Source: JAGNZR01 sp051652785 (GTDB lineage Bacteria > Fusobacteriota > Fusobacteriia > Fusobacteriales > Fusobacteriaceae). From it: a stretch of 24,255 nt of DNA. The stretch spans positions 1 through 24,255 of the forward strand of contig JBOFUX010000058.1 in NCBI GenBank assembly GCA_051652785.1, given 5' to 3'. The notes beneath the pieces are model-generated. The model made no database searches and was not told the DNA's origin. It saw nothing but the letters and a program-made list of their open reading frames with translations. Below, in pieces: positions 7,452 through 14,557 of this stretch. Every line of letters begins with the position of its first letter. Position 1 is the stretch's first letter. Position numbers and translations under genes: made by a program.

Positions 7452-7775
7452 ATGGAAGAAATAATGGATATGGAAACAATTGCAATGACTCTTGTAGGAA
7501 ATGCAGGTGAAGGAAGAAGTTTAGCTTTTGAAGCATTAAGAGAAGCTAAAGCAGGAAATATAGGAAAAGCTAAAGAATTAATTAAAGAAGCTAGTAAAAA
7601 AATATATGATGCTCATCATATACAAACAGATTTAATATGTCGTGAGGCAGATGGTCAAGGTGTTCCAATGAACTTATTACTTGTTCATGCTCAAGATCAT
7701 TTAATGACTGCAATATTAGCTAAAGAATTAATTGAAGAAATGATAGATTTACATGATAAAATTAACAAAAAATAG
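7452..7775 (+). CDS. PTS system lactose/cellobiose-family EIIA component
   Basis: Soluble phosphocarrier accepting phosphate from HPr and passing it to EIIB; EIIA-Lac proteins work as helical-bundle trimers. At 107 residues it is full length. The active histidine is H79 in L-L-L-V-H-A-Q-D-H-L-M (75-85), and D82 matches the aspartate that binds the trimer-core metal. GGAG (7441-7444) lies 7 nt before the ATG chosen here; a start at the fifth codon is possible. It is the last gene of the operon and is followed by a strong terminator. No glycosidase, deacetylase or transcriptional regulator is part of the transcript. Confidence 0.94.
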   Translation: MEEIMDMETIAMTLVGNAGEGRSLAFEALREAKAGNIGKAKELIKEASKKIYDAHHIQTDLICREADGQGVPMNLLLVHAQDHLMTAILAKELIEEMIDLHDKINKK

Positions 7776-7809
7776 AAAAAATATTTTCTATTCGAAAATA
7801 TTAAAATAA

Positions 7810-7862
7810 AAAAAGACCAATCTCTAATTTAGTTTAAAACTATTTCAGAAATTGGTCTTTTT
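7810..7862 (+). terminator. Terminator of the PTS operon
   Basis: Outer arms AAAAAGACCAAT and ATTGGTCTTTTT form a 12-bp stem; the 29-nt interior can extend the helix imperfectly. A smaller AT-only hairpin (AATATTTTC / GAAAATATT, 7780-7802) lies between it and the EIIA stop. Confidence 0.85.
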
Positions 7863-7864
7863 AT

Positions 7865-7893
7865 TTGAGTTTTTACCTTATTAATGTTATAAT
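7865..7893 (+). promoter_or_regulatory. Promoter of the OLD-family gene
   Basis: TTGAGT (7865-7870), a 17-nt spacer and TATAAT (7888-7893) preceded by TGT give an extended -10 promoter right after the PTS terminator, about 43 nt before the ATG. The ribosome binding site GGGAGGA follows at about 7922-7928. Confidence 0.7.
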
Positions 7894-7936
7894 TTTAATA
7901 TTAGAGTATAAAATTTAGTCTTGGGAGGAATTATTT

Positions 7937-9253
7937 ATGAATCTAACATCTATTTCAATAGAGAATTGGAAAACAATTAAGTATTCAAATTTAAATTTAG
8001 ATAATATGTTAGTTTTAATAGGACAAAATAATTCTGGAAAATCTGTTTTACTTTCAGCCATTAATTTTCTTGTGAAACCAACTGAGTTTAAAGATGAATT
8101 TTCTAAAAATATAAAAATTCCAACAAGAATAACTGGAGTTTTTCTTGAGGGAAATAAAAAAAAAATTACATTGAGCATAACTAAATTACCCAATAATGAA
8201 ACACCTATTTTTAGAATTTTATCAGATAACGAGGATAAAGTGATAACCTATGAAGAGTACGTAGAGATAATGAATAAAATATCACTTATATATATTCCAT
8301 CTTATGAAAATATAAATGCTAAAGAAGTGACTCTTTTTATAAAAAAATTATTAGAATCATTAAATTTAAATGAGACAGAACAAATTTTTTATAAAAAAAA
8401 AATAATAGAAAAATATGAATCTTTAATGAGTGATTATTTAAATAAATCTCTTTATAGAAATATTTTATTTGAATCATTTAAATTTTTTCTAGAAATAATA
8501 CTACAAAAGAATATTAAAAGTTTAGATAATTTTTTTATATTTTTCGAACACCCTGAGATGTATCTACATCCTCAGGCAGAAAGAGAATTATTTGATATAT
8601 TAATAAAAATTTCAAAACTAGGTGCATTTGTTGTTATAGAAACACACTCTAGCCGTTTTATAGGGCTTAAACAATATTCTGCAATTTGTATTGCAAGACT
8701 TAAATATGGAGAAAGTAAATTTTTTCAGTTTAGGGGGGAATTGTTTTCAGGAGATGAAATTAAAAATTTTAATATGAACTATTGGATAAACACAGATAGA
8801 GGAGAGCTTTTTTTTGCTAAAAAAGTAATTTTAGTAGAGGGTCAAACAGATAAAATTGTAATATCTTATTTAGCAAAAATTTTAAATGTTTTTAAATATG
8901 AATATACAATTGTAGAATGTGGAAGTAAAAGTTTAATTCCACAATTTTCTAAATTGCTAAATAACTACGCAATTCCTTATGTAGCAGTGTATGATAAAGA
9001 TAATCATTTTTGGCGTTCAGAAACAGAACTCTTTAATTCAAACAATAAAAATAGACTTATTCATTCTTCTATAAATAAAAAAATAGGAAAATGGGTAGAG
9101 TTTGAAAATGATATTGAAGAGGAACTTTCAGGAGGAAAGAGAGAAAGAAAACACTATAGAAATAAACCGTTTAATGCACTAAAAATGGTTATGGATAAAA
9201 AGTTTGAGGTACCTATAACCGTAAAAAATAAAATAAAAGAAATTTTTATTTAG
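7937..9253 (+). CDS. OLD-family ATPase/TOPRIM nuclease, stand-alone
   Basis: A 438-residue protein with the two-part OLD architecture: an SMC/RecF-like ATPase followed by a TOPRIM nuclease. Walker A is G-Q-N-N-S-G-K-S (29-36). The Walker B region reads F-F-I-F-F-E-H-P-E-M-Y-L-H-P (199-211, preceded by hydrophobics), and V-V-I-E-T-H-S-S (232-239) supplies the switch histidine H236. The TOPRIM part has V-E-G-Q-T-D (300-305), E-C-G-S-K-S (327-332) and V-Y-D-K-D-N (351-356), so the acidic metal ligands are retained. I cannot find a convincing ABC signature motif between the two Walker motifs, and the usual E-E-P-E is E-H-P-E. No UvrD-like helicase (as in Gabija) or reverse transcriptase neighbours it. 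A role in phage defence or DNA processing is possible but inferred. Confidence 0.85.
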   Translation: MNLTSISIENWKTIKYSNLNLDNMLVLIGQNNSGKSVLLSAINFLVKPTEFKDEFSKNIKIPTRITGVFLEGNKKKITLSITKLPNNETPIFRILSDNEDKVITYEEYVEIMNKISLIYIPSYENINAKEVTLFIKKLLESLNLNETEQIFYKKKIIEKYESLMSDYLNKSLYRNILFESFKFFLEIILQKNIKSLDNFFIFFEHPEMYLHPQAERELFDILIKISKLGAFVVIETHSSRFIGLKQYSAICIARLKYGESKFFQFRGELFSGDEIKNFNMNYWINTDRGELFFAKKVILVEGQTDKIVISYLAKILNVFKYEYTIVECGSKSLIPQFSKLLNNYAIPYVAVYDKDNHFWRSETELFNSNNKNRLIHSSINKKIGKWVEFENDIEEELSGGKRERKHYRNKPFNALKMVMDKKFEVPITVKNKIKEIFI

Positions 9254-9317
9254 AGTTAAAATATAAAATAGTTCAAAATATATTCAAAATTATTTTATAA
9301 ATATTAGGAGGAAAAAG

Positions 9318-9977
9318 ATGAAAAAAAGTATTAGAAAAATATTTTTATTAATAATTTTGACACTGATAACGATACCCAGTATAAGTAATGATTATAATCC
9401 GGCTTATTTATATAATGAAATGTCTTTAAATGGAAAGATAAGCTATGAGATTTTTGAAAAAGCTTTAATTGGAAGAAAAAAAATATCTGGAGTTAAAAAT
9501 GATAATATGATGGTTATTATTGATTACACTAAATTATCTGATGAAAAAAGATTTTTTGTATTAGATCTTGAAAATAAAAAAATTCTTTATGAAACATTAG
9601 TTGCCCATGGGAAAAATAGTGGAAAAAAATTAGCGGTAAAATTTTCTGATATGCCTAACTCTTATCAAAGTTCATTAGGTTTTTTTATTACACAAAACAC
9701 TTATATGGGAGAATTTGGTTATTCTTTAAGAATTTCAGGGTTGGAAAAGGGAATAAATTCAAATTCTAAAATAAGGAATATAGTAATTCATGGAGATGAA
9801 AACGTAAGTGAAGATTTTGTTAAATCTCATATGTTTTTAGCTAGAACCCTAGGATGTCCTGCAATTCCATTAAAAGAAAGTAAAGAAATAATATCAAAAA
9901 TAAAGGATGGAACTTTAATTTTTATAATTGGAAATGACGAAAACTATTTAAAAAAGAGTAGTTTAATAAAGGCTTAA
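9318..9977 (+). CDS. Exported murein L,D-transpeptidase catalytic-domain protein (YkuD_2 type)
   Basis: Cysteine transpeptidase family acting on peptidoglycan stem peptides in the periplasm. The first ~23 residues form a signal peptide (M-K-K-S-I-R-K then a hydrophobic run). The catalytic domain shows the YkuD_2 pattern: A-H-G-K-N-S-G (96-102), S-S-L-G-F-F-I-T (118-125), G-Y-S-L-R-I-S-G-L-E-K-G (134-145), then N-I-V-I-H-G-D (154-160) with H158 and R-T-L-G-C-P-A-I-P (176-184) with the presumed nucleophile C180. Length 219 is normal for this group. AGGAGG at 9306-9311 supports the start. It follows the OLD gene by 64 nt in the same direction, but a functional link is not shown. It ends at a shared terminator with the convergent MORN gene. 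Confidence 0.88.
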   Translation: MKKSIRKIFLLIILTLITIPSISNDYNPAYLYNEMSLNGKISYEIFEKALIGRKKISGVKNDNMMVIIDYTKLSDEKRFFVLDLENKKILYETLVAHGKNSGKKLAVKFSDMPNSYQSSLGFFITQNTYMGEFGYSLRISGLEKGINSNSKIRNIVIHGDENVSEDFVKSHMFLARTLGCPAIPLKESKEIISKIKDGTLIFIIGNDENYLKKSSLIKA

Positions 9978-9992
9978 TTTCTAATGATAAAA

Positions 9993-10042
9993 CTATAAAA
10001 TAAAAAAAATGAGCATTAATACTCATTTTTTTTATTTTATAG
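9993..10042. terminator. Bidirectional terminator with perfect 21-bp arms
   Basis: Arms at 9993-10013 and 10022-10042 are exact reverse complements around an 8-nt loop; the inner part is ATGAG/CTCAT and the outer part is an A8/T8 run flanked by further A/T. The stop codon of the minus-strand MORN gene (10032-10034) lies inside the right arm, so one element ends both convergent genes. Confidence 0.9.
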
Positions 10043-10529
10043 AAATTATATTTAAAAGTTCATTATTTAGAAAAGTACCAACTATGATAGGATATCCTTT
10101 TTTTGAAAAAGCCACTAACTTTCCATCTTTAATTCCTTTTTTAAAAACAAGAGTAACAAGTAAAAGACTTTCTCCATCATAAAAACTCCATTCTCCATCT
10201 TGTAAAAAATTTTTAATATATCCGCTACTAATAAGAGTACCCTTTTCTGAAAAAGATTTTATTGAGAATAAGTCGTCACCATTTATATAGGTTCTTTCCT
10301 CTCGGAGTTTTCCATTTTCATCATAAAAATACCAAAAACCAAATTTAATATCATCTGTAAGAGAGCCTTTTACTTTAATTTGTCCATTATTGTAATACTC
10401 AATATACTCTTTAATATTTTCCTTTAAAGAAAAATTATTTTTCTTTTGAGAAAATACAGATGATTGACTCTCTGTAGAAAAATGTATTGTTGAAAAAAGT
10501 AAAATAAAAAATAAAATATTTTTTTGCAT
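10032..10529 (-). CDS. Exported MORN-repeat protein (YwqK-like)
   Basis: A 165-residue protein with an N-terminal signal peptide (about 1-21, M-Q-K-N then a hydrophobic core) and roughly five MORN_2-type repeats of the form Y-x-x-x-G-(x)n-G-x-(W/K): around 45-66, 68-87, 93-114, 116-137 and 141-157. Such proteins are often labelled toxin-antitoxin YwqK family antitoxin, but no toxin gene is adjacent and the signal peptide argues for a periplasmic or outer-surface role. There is no lipobox cysteine. AAGGAGT lies just before the ATG. It is convergent with the L,D-transpeptidase gene and divergent from fabG. The molecular function is unknown. Confidence 0.8.
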   Translation of the reverse strand: MQKNILFFILLFSTIHFSTESQSSVFSQKKNNFSLKENIKEYIEYYNNGQIKVKGSLTDDIKFGFWYFYDENGKLREERTYINGDDLFSIKSFSEKGTLISSGYIKNFLQDGEWSFYDGESLLLVTLVFKKGIKDGKLVAFSKKGYPIIVGTFLNNELLNIISIK

Positions 10530-10559
10530 AGCTACTCCTTAATTTGTTCTTTATTTAAT

Positions 10560-10589
10560 ATAATACATCATAATAGGTTAATATATCAA
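10560..10589 (-). promoter_or_regulatory. Candidate promoter of the MORN gene
   Basis: On the minus strand TTGATA (10589-10584) and TATTAT (10565-10560) are separated by 18 nt, about 30 nt upstream of the ATG at 10529. Confidence 0.5.
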
Positions 10590-10615
10590 GAGAAAAATAA
10601 TAAAATAAAAATAAA

Positions 10616-10645
10616 TTGACAATAGGACTAATAAAAAAGTATAAT
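10616..10645 (+). promoter_or_regulatory. Promoter of fabG
   Basis: TTGACA (10616-10621) and TATAAT (10640-10645) with an 18-nt spacer, about 30 nt upstream of the fabG start codon. Both hexamers match the consensus perfectly. Confidence 0.8.
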
Positions 10646-10655
10646 TAGGTACTAA
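10645..10655. promoter_or_regulatory. Possible FapR-like operator at the fabG transcription start
   Basis: TTAGGTACTAA is a near-palindrome placed immediately downstream of, and touching, the -10. Read on the minus strand it begins TTAGTACCTAAT, which resembles the first half of the FapR operator known from Gram-positive fatty acid genes; the second half matches poorly. Related AATAGG-(N)-TAATA strings occur at 10571-10582 and 10621-10633. Repressor identity is inference. Confidence 0.35.
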
Positions 10656-10674
10656 AAGAATGGAGGGATCAATA

Positions 10675-11400
10675 ATGAATAGAGTAAAAGGAAAGATAGC
10701 TTTAGTAACAGGAAGTGCTAGAGGGATAGGACGTGCTATAGTTGAAAGACTTGCAGAAGAAGGAGCAACACTTGTTATCTCTTGTGATATGGGAGAAGCA
10801 ACTTATGAAGAAAAAAATGTAAGACATGAGATACTTAATGTAACAGACAGAGAAGCTGTAGCTAATTTAATAGCTAAAATTCAAGCTGAATTTGGAAGAA
10901 TAGATATATTAGTAAATAATGCAGGGATAACAAAAGATGCCTTGTTAGTAAGAATGAAAGAAGCTCAATGGGACGACGTAATTACAGTAAATTTAAAGGG
11001 TGTGTTTAATATAACTCAAGCAGTTGCTCCATTAATGACAAAAAATAAATCAGGTTCAATTATAACTTTATCTTCTGTTGTAGGTTTATACGGAAATATA
11101 GGACAAACTAACTATGCTGCTACAAAAGGTGGAGTTATAGCAATGACAAAAACTTGGTCAAAAGAGCTTGCAAGAAAAGGAGCACAAATTAGAGCAAATT
11201 GTATAGCACCAGGATTTATAATAACACCTATGACATCTGATTTACCAGAAAAAGTAATTGAAGGAATGAAAGAAAGAACTCCATTAGGAAGAATGGGAGA
11301 GGCTAAAGATATAGCTAATGCTGTTTTGTTTTTAGCCTCTGAAGAATCTTCTTTTATAACAGGTCATGTACTAGAAGTAACTGGTGGACTAGTAATGTAA
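10675..11400 (+). CDS. fabG: 3-oxoacyl-ACP reductase FabG
   Basis: NADPH-dependent short-chain dehydrogenase reducing 3-oxoacyl-ACP in the fatty acid elongation cycle. I start at ATG 10675, because the upstream in-frame ATG at 10660 overlaps the ribosome binding site GGAGGG (10662-10667) that serves 10675; this gives 241 residues. The Rossmann motif is T-G-S-A-R-G-I-G (12-19), N-N-A-G is at 81-84, and the catalytic triad is S134, Y147 and K151 (Y-A-A-T-K). I-R-A-N-C-I-A-P-G (172-180) and the C-terminal G-H-V-L-E-V-T-G-G are typical. It stands alone with its own promoter and terminator rather than in a fab cluster, which is compatible with an auxiliary or separately tuned copy. Confidence 0.93.
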   Translation: MNRVKGKIALVTGSARGIGRAIVERLAEEGATLVISCDMGEATYEEKNVRHEILNVTDREAVANLIAKIQAEFGRIDILVNNAGITKDALLVRMKEAQWDDVITVNLKGVFNITQAVAPLMTKNKSGSIITLSSVVGLYGNIGQTNYAATKGGVIAMTKTWSKELARKGAQIRANCIAPGFIITPMTSDLPEKVIEGMKERTPLGRMGEAKDIANAVLFLASEESSFITGHVLEVTGGLVM

Positions 11401-11411
11401 ATTTAATTATG

Positions 11412-11446
11412 AAAAAACCTTCAAGAGAAAACTTGAAGGTTTTTTT
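11412..11446. terminator. Bidirectional terminator between fabG and the decarboxylase-arginase gene
   Basis: Arms AAAAAACCTTCAAG (11412-11425) and CTTGAAGGTTTTTT (11432-11445) with a 6-nt loop; A and T runs on both sides allow termination from both convergent genes. Confidence 0.92.
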
Positions 11447-11449
11447 ATT

Positions 11450-13798
11450 TTAGTTTGGATTTAAAACAAAATTAGTTAATTCATTAACAAACTCAGCAGT
11501 TTTCCCATTTTTATCATTAACAGGATTAAATTCTACTATATCCACTGATGTTATAGAATAATTTTTAAATAAGAATCTAAAAGTACTAAAAATTTCTTCA
11601 GGTGTAAATCCACTTCTTACAGGTGTACTGACTGCAGGAGCAAATTCTGGATCTACAGAGTCCACATCAAAACTTATATGAAGATTATCTATCTGTAAAA
11701 ATTCTTTTATCTCTTCAAGAACAGTATCTAAACCTTTATGAATAATCTCATCATAAGAGACACACTTTATTCCAAGTTCGTCAATAAGTTCTCTTTCTTT
11801 GTAATCAAGGTCTCTAGCACCTATAATAACAACATTTTTGCTATCTATTTTAGTTCCTTCATAAAAACAGTTTACAAGGTCTCTGTCTCCATATCCTTGA
11901 AGAAGAGCTAAAGGCATACCGTGAATATTTCCAGACATAGTAATTTCATCTGTATTCATGTCTCCATGTGCATCTATCCATATAACACCAATTTCTTTTT
12001 CAAGAGAAACCCCAGCGATAGAACCTAAAGAAATAGAATGGTCTCCACCTATGGTTATAGGTCTATAACCATCTCTTACTGCAACATTAACTTGCATTGC
12101 AAGTTTTTCACAAGTATGTAAAATTGTATTTTTATATTTTAAATTCCAATCATTAAAATTTTCTTTTTGCTTTTCAACAGAAATAATAGTCATTTCATTA
12201 AAGGTATCAGGATAAAACTCTTCTAAAACTTCAGGTCCAAATTCAATACCTGCTTTGTTAGCACCTAAATTCATTGGAACTCCAAATAAGATATTTTTCA
12301 TTTTTTCAGTATAAATATAAACGGCATCTTCTTCTTCAATAACATTAATATTAACTAAATCAGGATCTTGCATCCCTTGAATGTGAAGTTTTGCATTTTT
12401 TAAATCTCTTATATAATCAATTGTTTCTCTAGTTATTCTTTCTCCAGCAACAATAATTGGAATACCAGGAGGATAAGCCATTATCATTTCACCAGAAATT
12501 TTCCCTTCACTTTCTTCAAATAAAACAGTGTTTTTGTCTGAATAAAAAGCTTCTCTAGGAATTTGAACTAATTCAGGAATAGCAGGAATTCTTAAAAGTT
12601 CACGATTAATCTTTTGTTCCTTTCCATAAAATCTTAAACTTATATCATTTAGAGCTGTTAAAAGAATTTCAATACTTTCCTTAGTATCTCCAAGGGTAAT
12701 TAGTCCAAGAATATTATAAAAATCTGAAAGTTCAACTTGAATATTATAATCATCAATAAGTAGAGTTTCTAACTCAAATCCTGTAATCCCAATTTGTTTT
12801 GCAGTGATAGTTAATTTTGTTGGATCAAAAGAAAAAATTCCTTCTTTACCTATAATTTCATTTCCAAAAGAATGAAAACCTGGAATTCTATTTATCTCAT
12901 TTCTAGCGTAGTTAGCAAGTTTAATAACCTTATCCAGTATATCCTTACCCTCGATAGCCATTTGTCTTCTTGCACAGTCAAGAGAAGCCATTAGAGGATA
13001 TGAAGGAGATGTAGTGTGAAGCAAACTTAGAATTTGTTGAACACGAGATACTTCAACTCTATCAGAATTAACATGAAGAACAGACATCTGGGTTAATGCA
13101 CCTAAAATTTTATGAGTACTTTGAGCACACATATCAGCACCGGCTTCTATAGCAGAAATAGGTAAGTCATCATGAAAGTGTAAATGTGGTCCATGTGCCT
13201 CATCAACAATTAATGGAATATCATATGAATGAACAATATCTGCAATTTTTTTTAAATCTGTAGCTATTCCATAATATGTTGGATTAATTAATAATACAGC
13301 TTTTATATCTGGATGCTGCTTTAGCATATTTTCTACAGTTTGTGGTTTAACTCCATGTGCTATTCCTAAGTTTTCATCAATTTCAGGGTTCATATAAACA
13401 GGATCAGCTCCACTTAAAATAATTCCAGCAGAAACAGATTTATGAACATTTCTAGGAACAAGAATTTTCTCACCAGATTTAACGACAGTCATAATCATAG
13501 TTTGAATAGCACCTGACGTTCCATTTACAGCAAAAAAACTTTTTTTTACTCCATAAGCATCAGCGAGAAGTTCTTGTGCTTCTTTTATACAACTTTTAGG
13601 TTGATGAAGACCATCTACCATTTTAAAAATAGTAACATCTATATCAAAAATTCCATTTCCCATGAAATCGTGAAATTCTTTATCAACTCCTTTTCCTCTT
13701 TTGTGTCCAGGAACATGAAATGGGGTGATATTTCTACCTACATAGATATCTTTTAAAGTTGAAAAAATAGGTGTTTTTTGTTGATTAAGCTTTGACAT
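11450..13798 (-). CDS. Fused PLP Orn/Lys/Arg decarboxylase and arginase
   Basis: One uninterrupted 782-residue frame. Residues 1 to about 485 are a fold-type I Orn/Lys/Arg decarboxylase of the short SpeA-like kind: P-F-H-V-P-G-H-K (26-33), G-T-S-G-A (93-97), D-E-A-H-G (199-203) and S-T-H-K (227-230) with K230 as the presumed PLP lysine. Residues about 500-780 are a ureohydrolase with all six manganese ligands: H587 (G-G-D-H), D609, H611 and D613 (D-A-H-G-D), D711 and D713 (D-V-D). The segment S-G-N-I-H-G-M-P (622-629) is the arginase form of the substrate loop, and I-L-F-G-V-P-M-N-L-G-A-N opens the domain. The simplest reading is arginine to ornithine plus urea, then ornithine to putrescine plus CO2; agmatine as intermediate is the alternative. 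GGGAGGT precedes the ATG. The gene stands alone. Confidence 0.92.
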   Translation of the reverse strand: MSKLNQQKTPIFSTLKDIYVGRNITPFHVPGHKRGKGVDKEFHDFMGNGIFDIDVTIFKMVDGLHQPKSCIKEAQELLADAYGVKKSFFAVNGTSGAIQTMIMTVVKSGEKILVPRNVHKSVSAGIILSGADPVYMNPEIDENLGIAHGVKPQTVENMLKQHPDIKAVLLINPTYYGIATDLKKIADIVHSYDIPLIVDEAHGPHLHFHDDLPISAIEAGADMCAQSTHKILGALTQMSVLHVNSDRVEVSRVQQILSLLHTTSPSYPLMASLDCARRQMAIEGKDILDKVIKLANYARNEINRIPGFHSFGNEIIGKEGIFSFDPTKLTITAKQIGITGFELETLLIDDYNIQVELSDFYNILGLITLGDTKESIEILLTALNDISLRFYGKEQKINRELLRIPAIPELVQIPREAFYSDKNTVLFEESEGKISGEMIMAYPPGIPIIVAGERITRETIDYIRDLKNAKLHIQGMQDPDLVNINVIEEEDAVYIYTEKMKNILFGVPMNLGANKAGIEFGPEVLEEFYPDTFNEMTIISVEKQKENFNDWNLKYKNTILHTCEKLAMQVNVAVRDGYRPITIGGDHSISLGSIAGVSLEKEIGVIWIDAHGDMNTDEITMSGNIHGMPLALLQGYGDRDLVNCFYEGTKIDSKNVVIIGARDLDYKERELIDELGIKCVSYDEIIHKGLDTVLEEIKEFLQIDNLHISFDVDSVDPEFAPAVSTPVRSGFTPEEIFSTFRFLFKNYSITSVDIVEFNPVNDKNGKTAEFVNELTNFVLNPN

Positions 13799-13841
13799 TT
13801 TACCTCCCTAGTACTCCCAAAATTATATCAAAAATTTATAG

Positions 13842-13890
13842 AGAGTAGTTTTTTGTATAAAACTATATTTTTTATTAAAACAAATACTCT
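13842..13890 (-). promoter_or_regulatory. Leader with two mutually exclusive hairpins upstream of the fusion gene
   Basis: In the transcript, AGAGTA (13890-13885) plus GTTTT (13881-13877) can pair with AAAACTACTCT (13852-13842), while TAGTTTT (13865-13859) can instead pair with AAAACTA (13852-13846). The shared strand makes the two folds exclusive. Both are AT-rich and weak; regulation is inferred only. Confidence 0.3.
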
Positions 13891-13892
13891 GA

Positions 13893-13921
13893 ATTATAGT
13901 TCCTTTTAGTTATTTAGTCAA
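13893..13921 (-). promoter_or_regulatory. Promoter of the decarboxylase-arginase gene
   Basis: On the minus strand TTGACT (13921-13916), a 17-nt spacer and TATAAT (13898-13893). The predicted start near 13886 leaves a leader of about 88 nt. Confidence 0.75.
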
Positions 13922-13953
13922 TAAAAAAATAAAAATAAAAATTAACTTCTAAT

Positions 13954-13982
13954 TTGATGTTTATATTAAAATATGATATGAT
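13954..13982 (+). promoter_or_regulatory. Promoter of slyD
   Basis: TTGATG (13954-13959), a 17-nt spacer and TATGAT (13977-13982), about 58 nt before the ATG; the leader carries a GAGGTGG ribosome binding site at about 14030-14036. Confidence 0.6.
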
Positions 13983-14040
13983 ATATTAGTACATTAATAG
14001 GGTATAAAAGATTATATAAAAACAAATAAGAGGTGGAAAT

Positions 14041-14532
14041 ATGAGAATTGAAGAGAATAAAGTTGTAACGTTAAATTTTAAAGTTTTTGATGTAAAAACA
14101 AAAGAAATATTAGAGGATACCGCAGAATTAGGACCTTTTTTTTACATTCATGGAATAGGTTCTTTCATTCCTAAAATTGAAGAGGAGTTAGAAGGGAAAG
14201 AAAAAGGATATACAGGAAGTTTAGAACTGTCACCAGAAGATGGATATGGGGAATATGATCCTGAACTTTTAGATGAAATGTCTAGAGCTGATTTTGTTGA
14301 ATTCGACGATATATACGAAGGTATGGAATTTATGGCAGATATGGACGACGACAGTGAGCAGAGTTATGTTATCAAAGAAATTGAAGATGATAAAGTTGTT
14401 GTAGATGGAAATCATCCTTTTTCAGGTAAAAATTTAAGATTTGAAATTACTGTTACAGATATTAGAGATGCAACTGATGTTGAACTACAACATGGACATC
14501 CTCAGTTTCATGGTTTTGAAGATCACGAATAA
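14041..14532 (+). CDS. slyD: SlyD-like FKBP-type peptidyl-prolyl isomerase
   Basis: Cytosolic prolyl isomerase and holdase chaperone. The 163 residues start with the FKBP strand pattern (V-V-T-L-N-F-K-V-F-D), followed by G-P-F-F-Y-I-H-G-I-G-S-F-I-P (31-44) and the S-P-E-D-G-Y-G-E-Y-D (64-73) hinge. The insert-in-flap chaperone domain runs about 74-122, and V-D-G-N-H-P-F-S-G-K-N-L (121-132) closes the domain as in SlyD. The C-terminal tail is short with four histidines (H151, H153, H157, H162), much less than the metal-binding tail of E. coli SlyD, so nickel handling is likely reduced or absent. The ribosome binding site supports the ATG at 14041. Confidence 0.92.
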   Translation: MRIEENKVVTLNFKVFDVKTKEILEDTAELGPFFYIHGIGSFIPKIEEELEGKEKGYTGSLELSPEDGYGEYDPELLDEMSRADFVEFDDIYEGMEFMADMDDDSEQSYVIKEIEDDKVVVDGNHPFSGKNLRFEITVTDIRDATDVELQHGHPQFHGFEDHE

Positions 14533-14557
14533 TATTAAAATGTGTAGTTAATAAAAT

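Noticed and set aside
7937..10529. A multi-gene defence island around the OLD nuclease
   Set aside because: The neighbours are a PTS operon, a cell-wall transpeptidase and a MORN protein; no second defence gene, integrase or att site is seen.
10032..10529. A classical toxin-antitoxin module for the YwqK-like protein
   Set aside because: No small partner gene flanks it and the product carries a signal peptide, which does not suit a cytoplasmic antitoxin.
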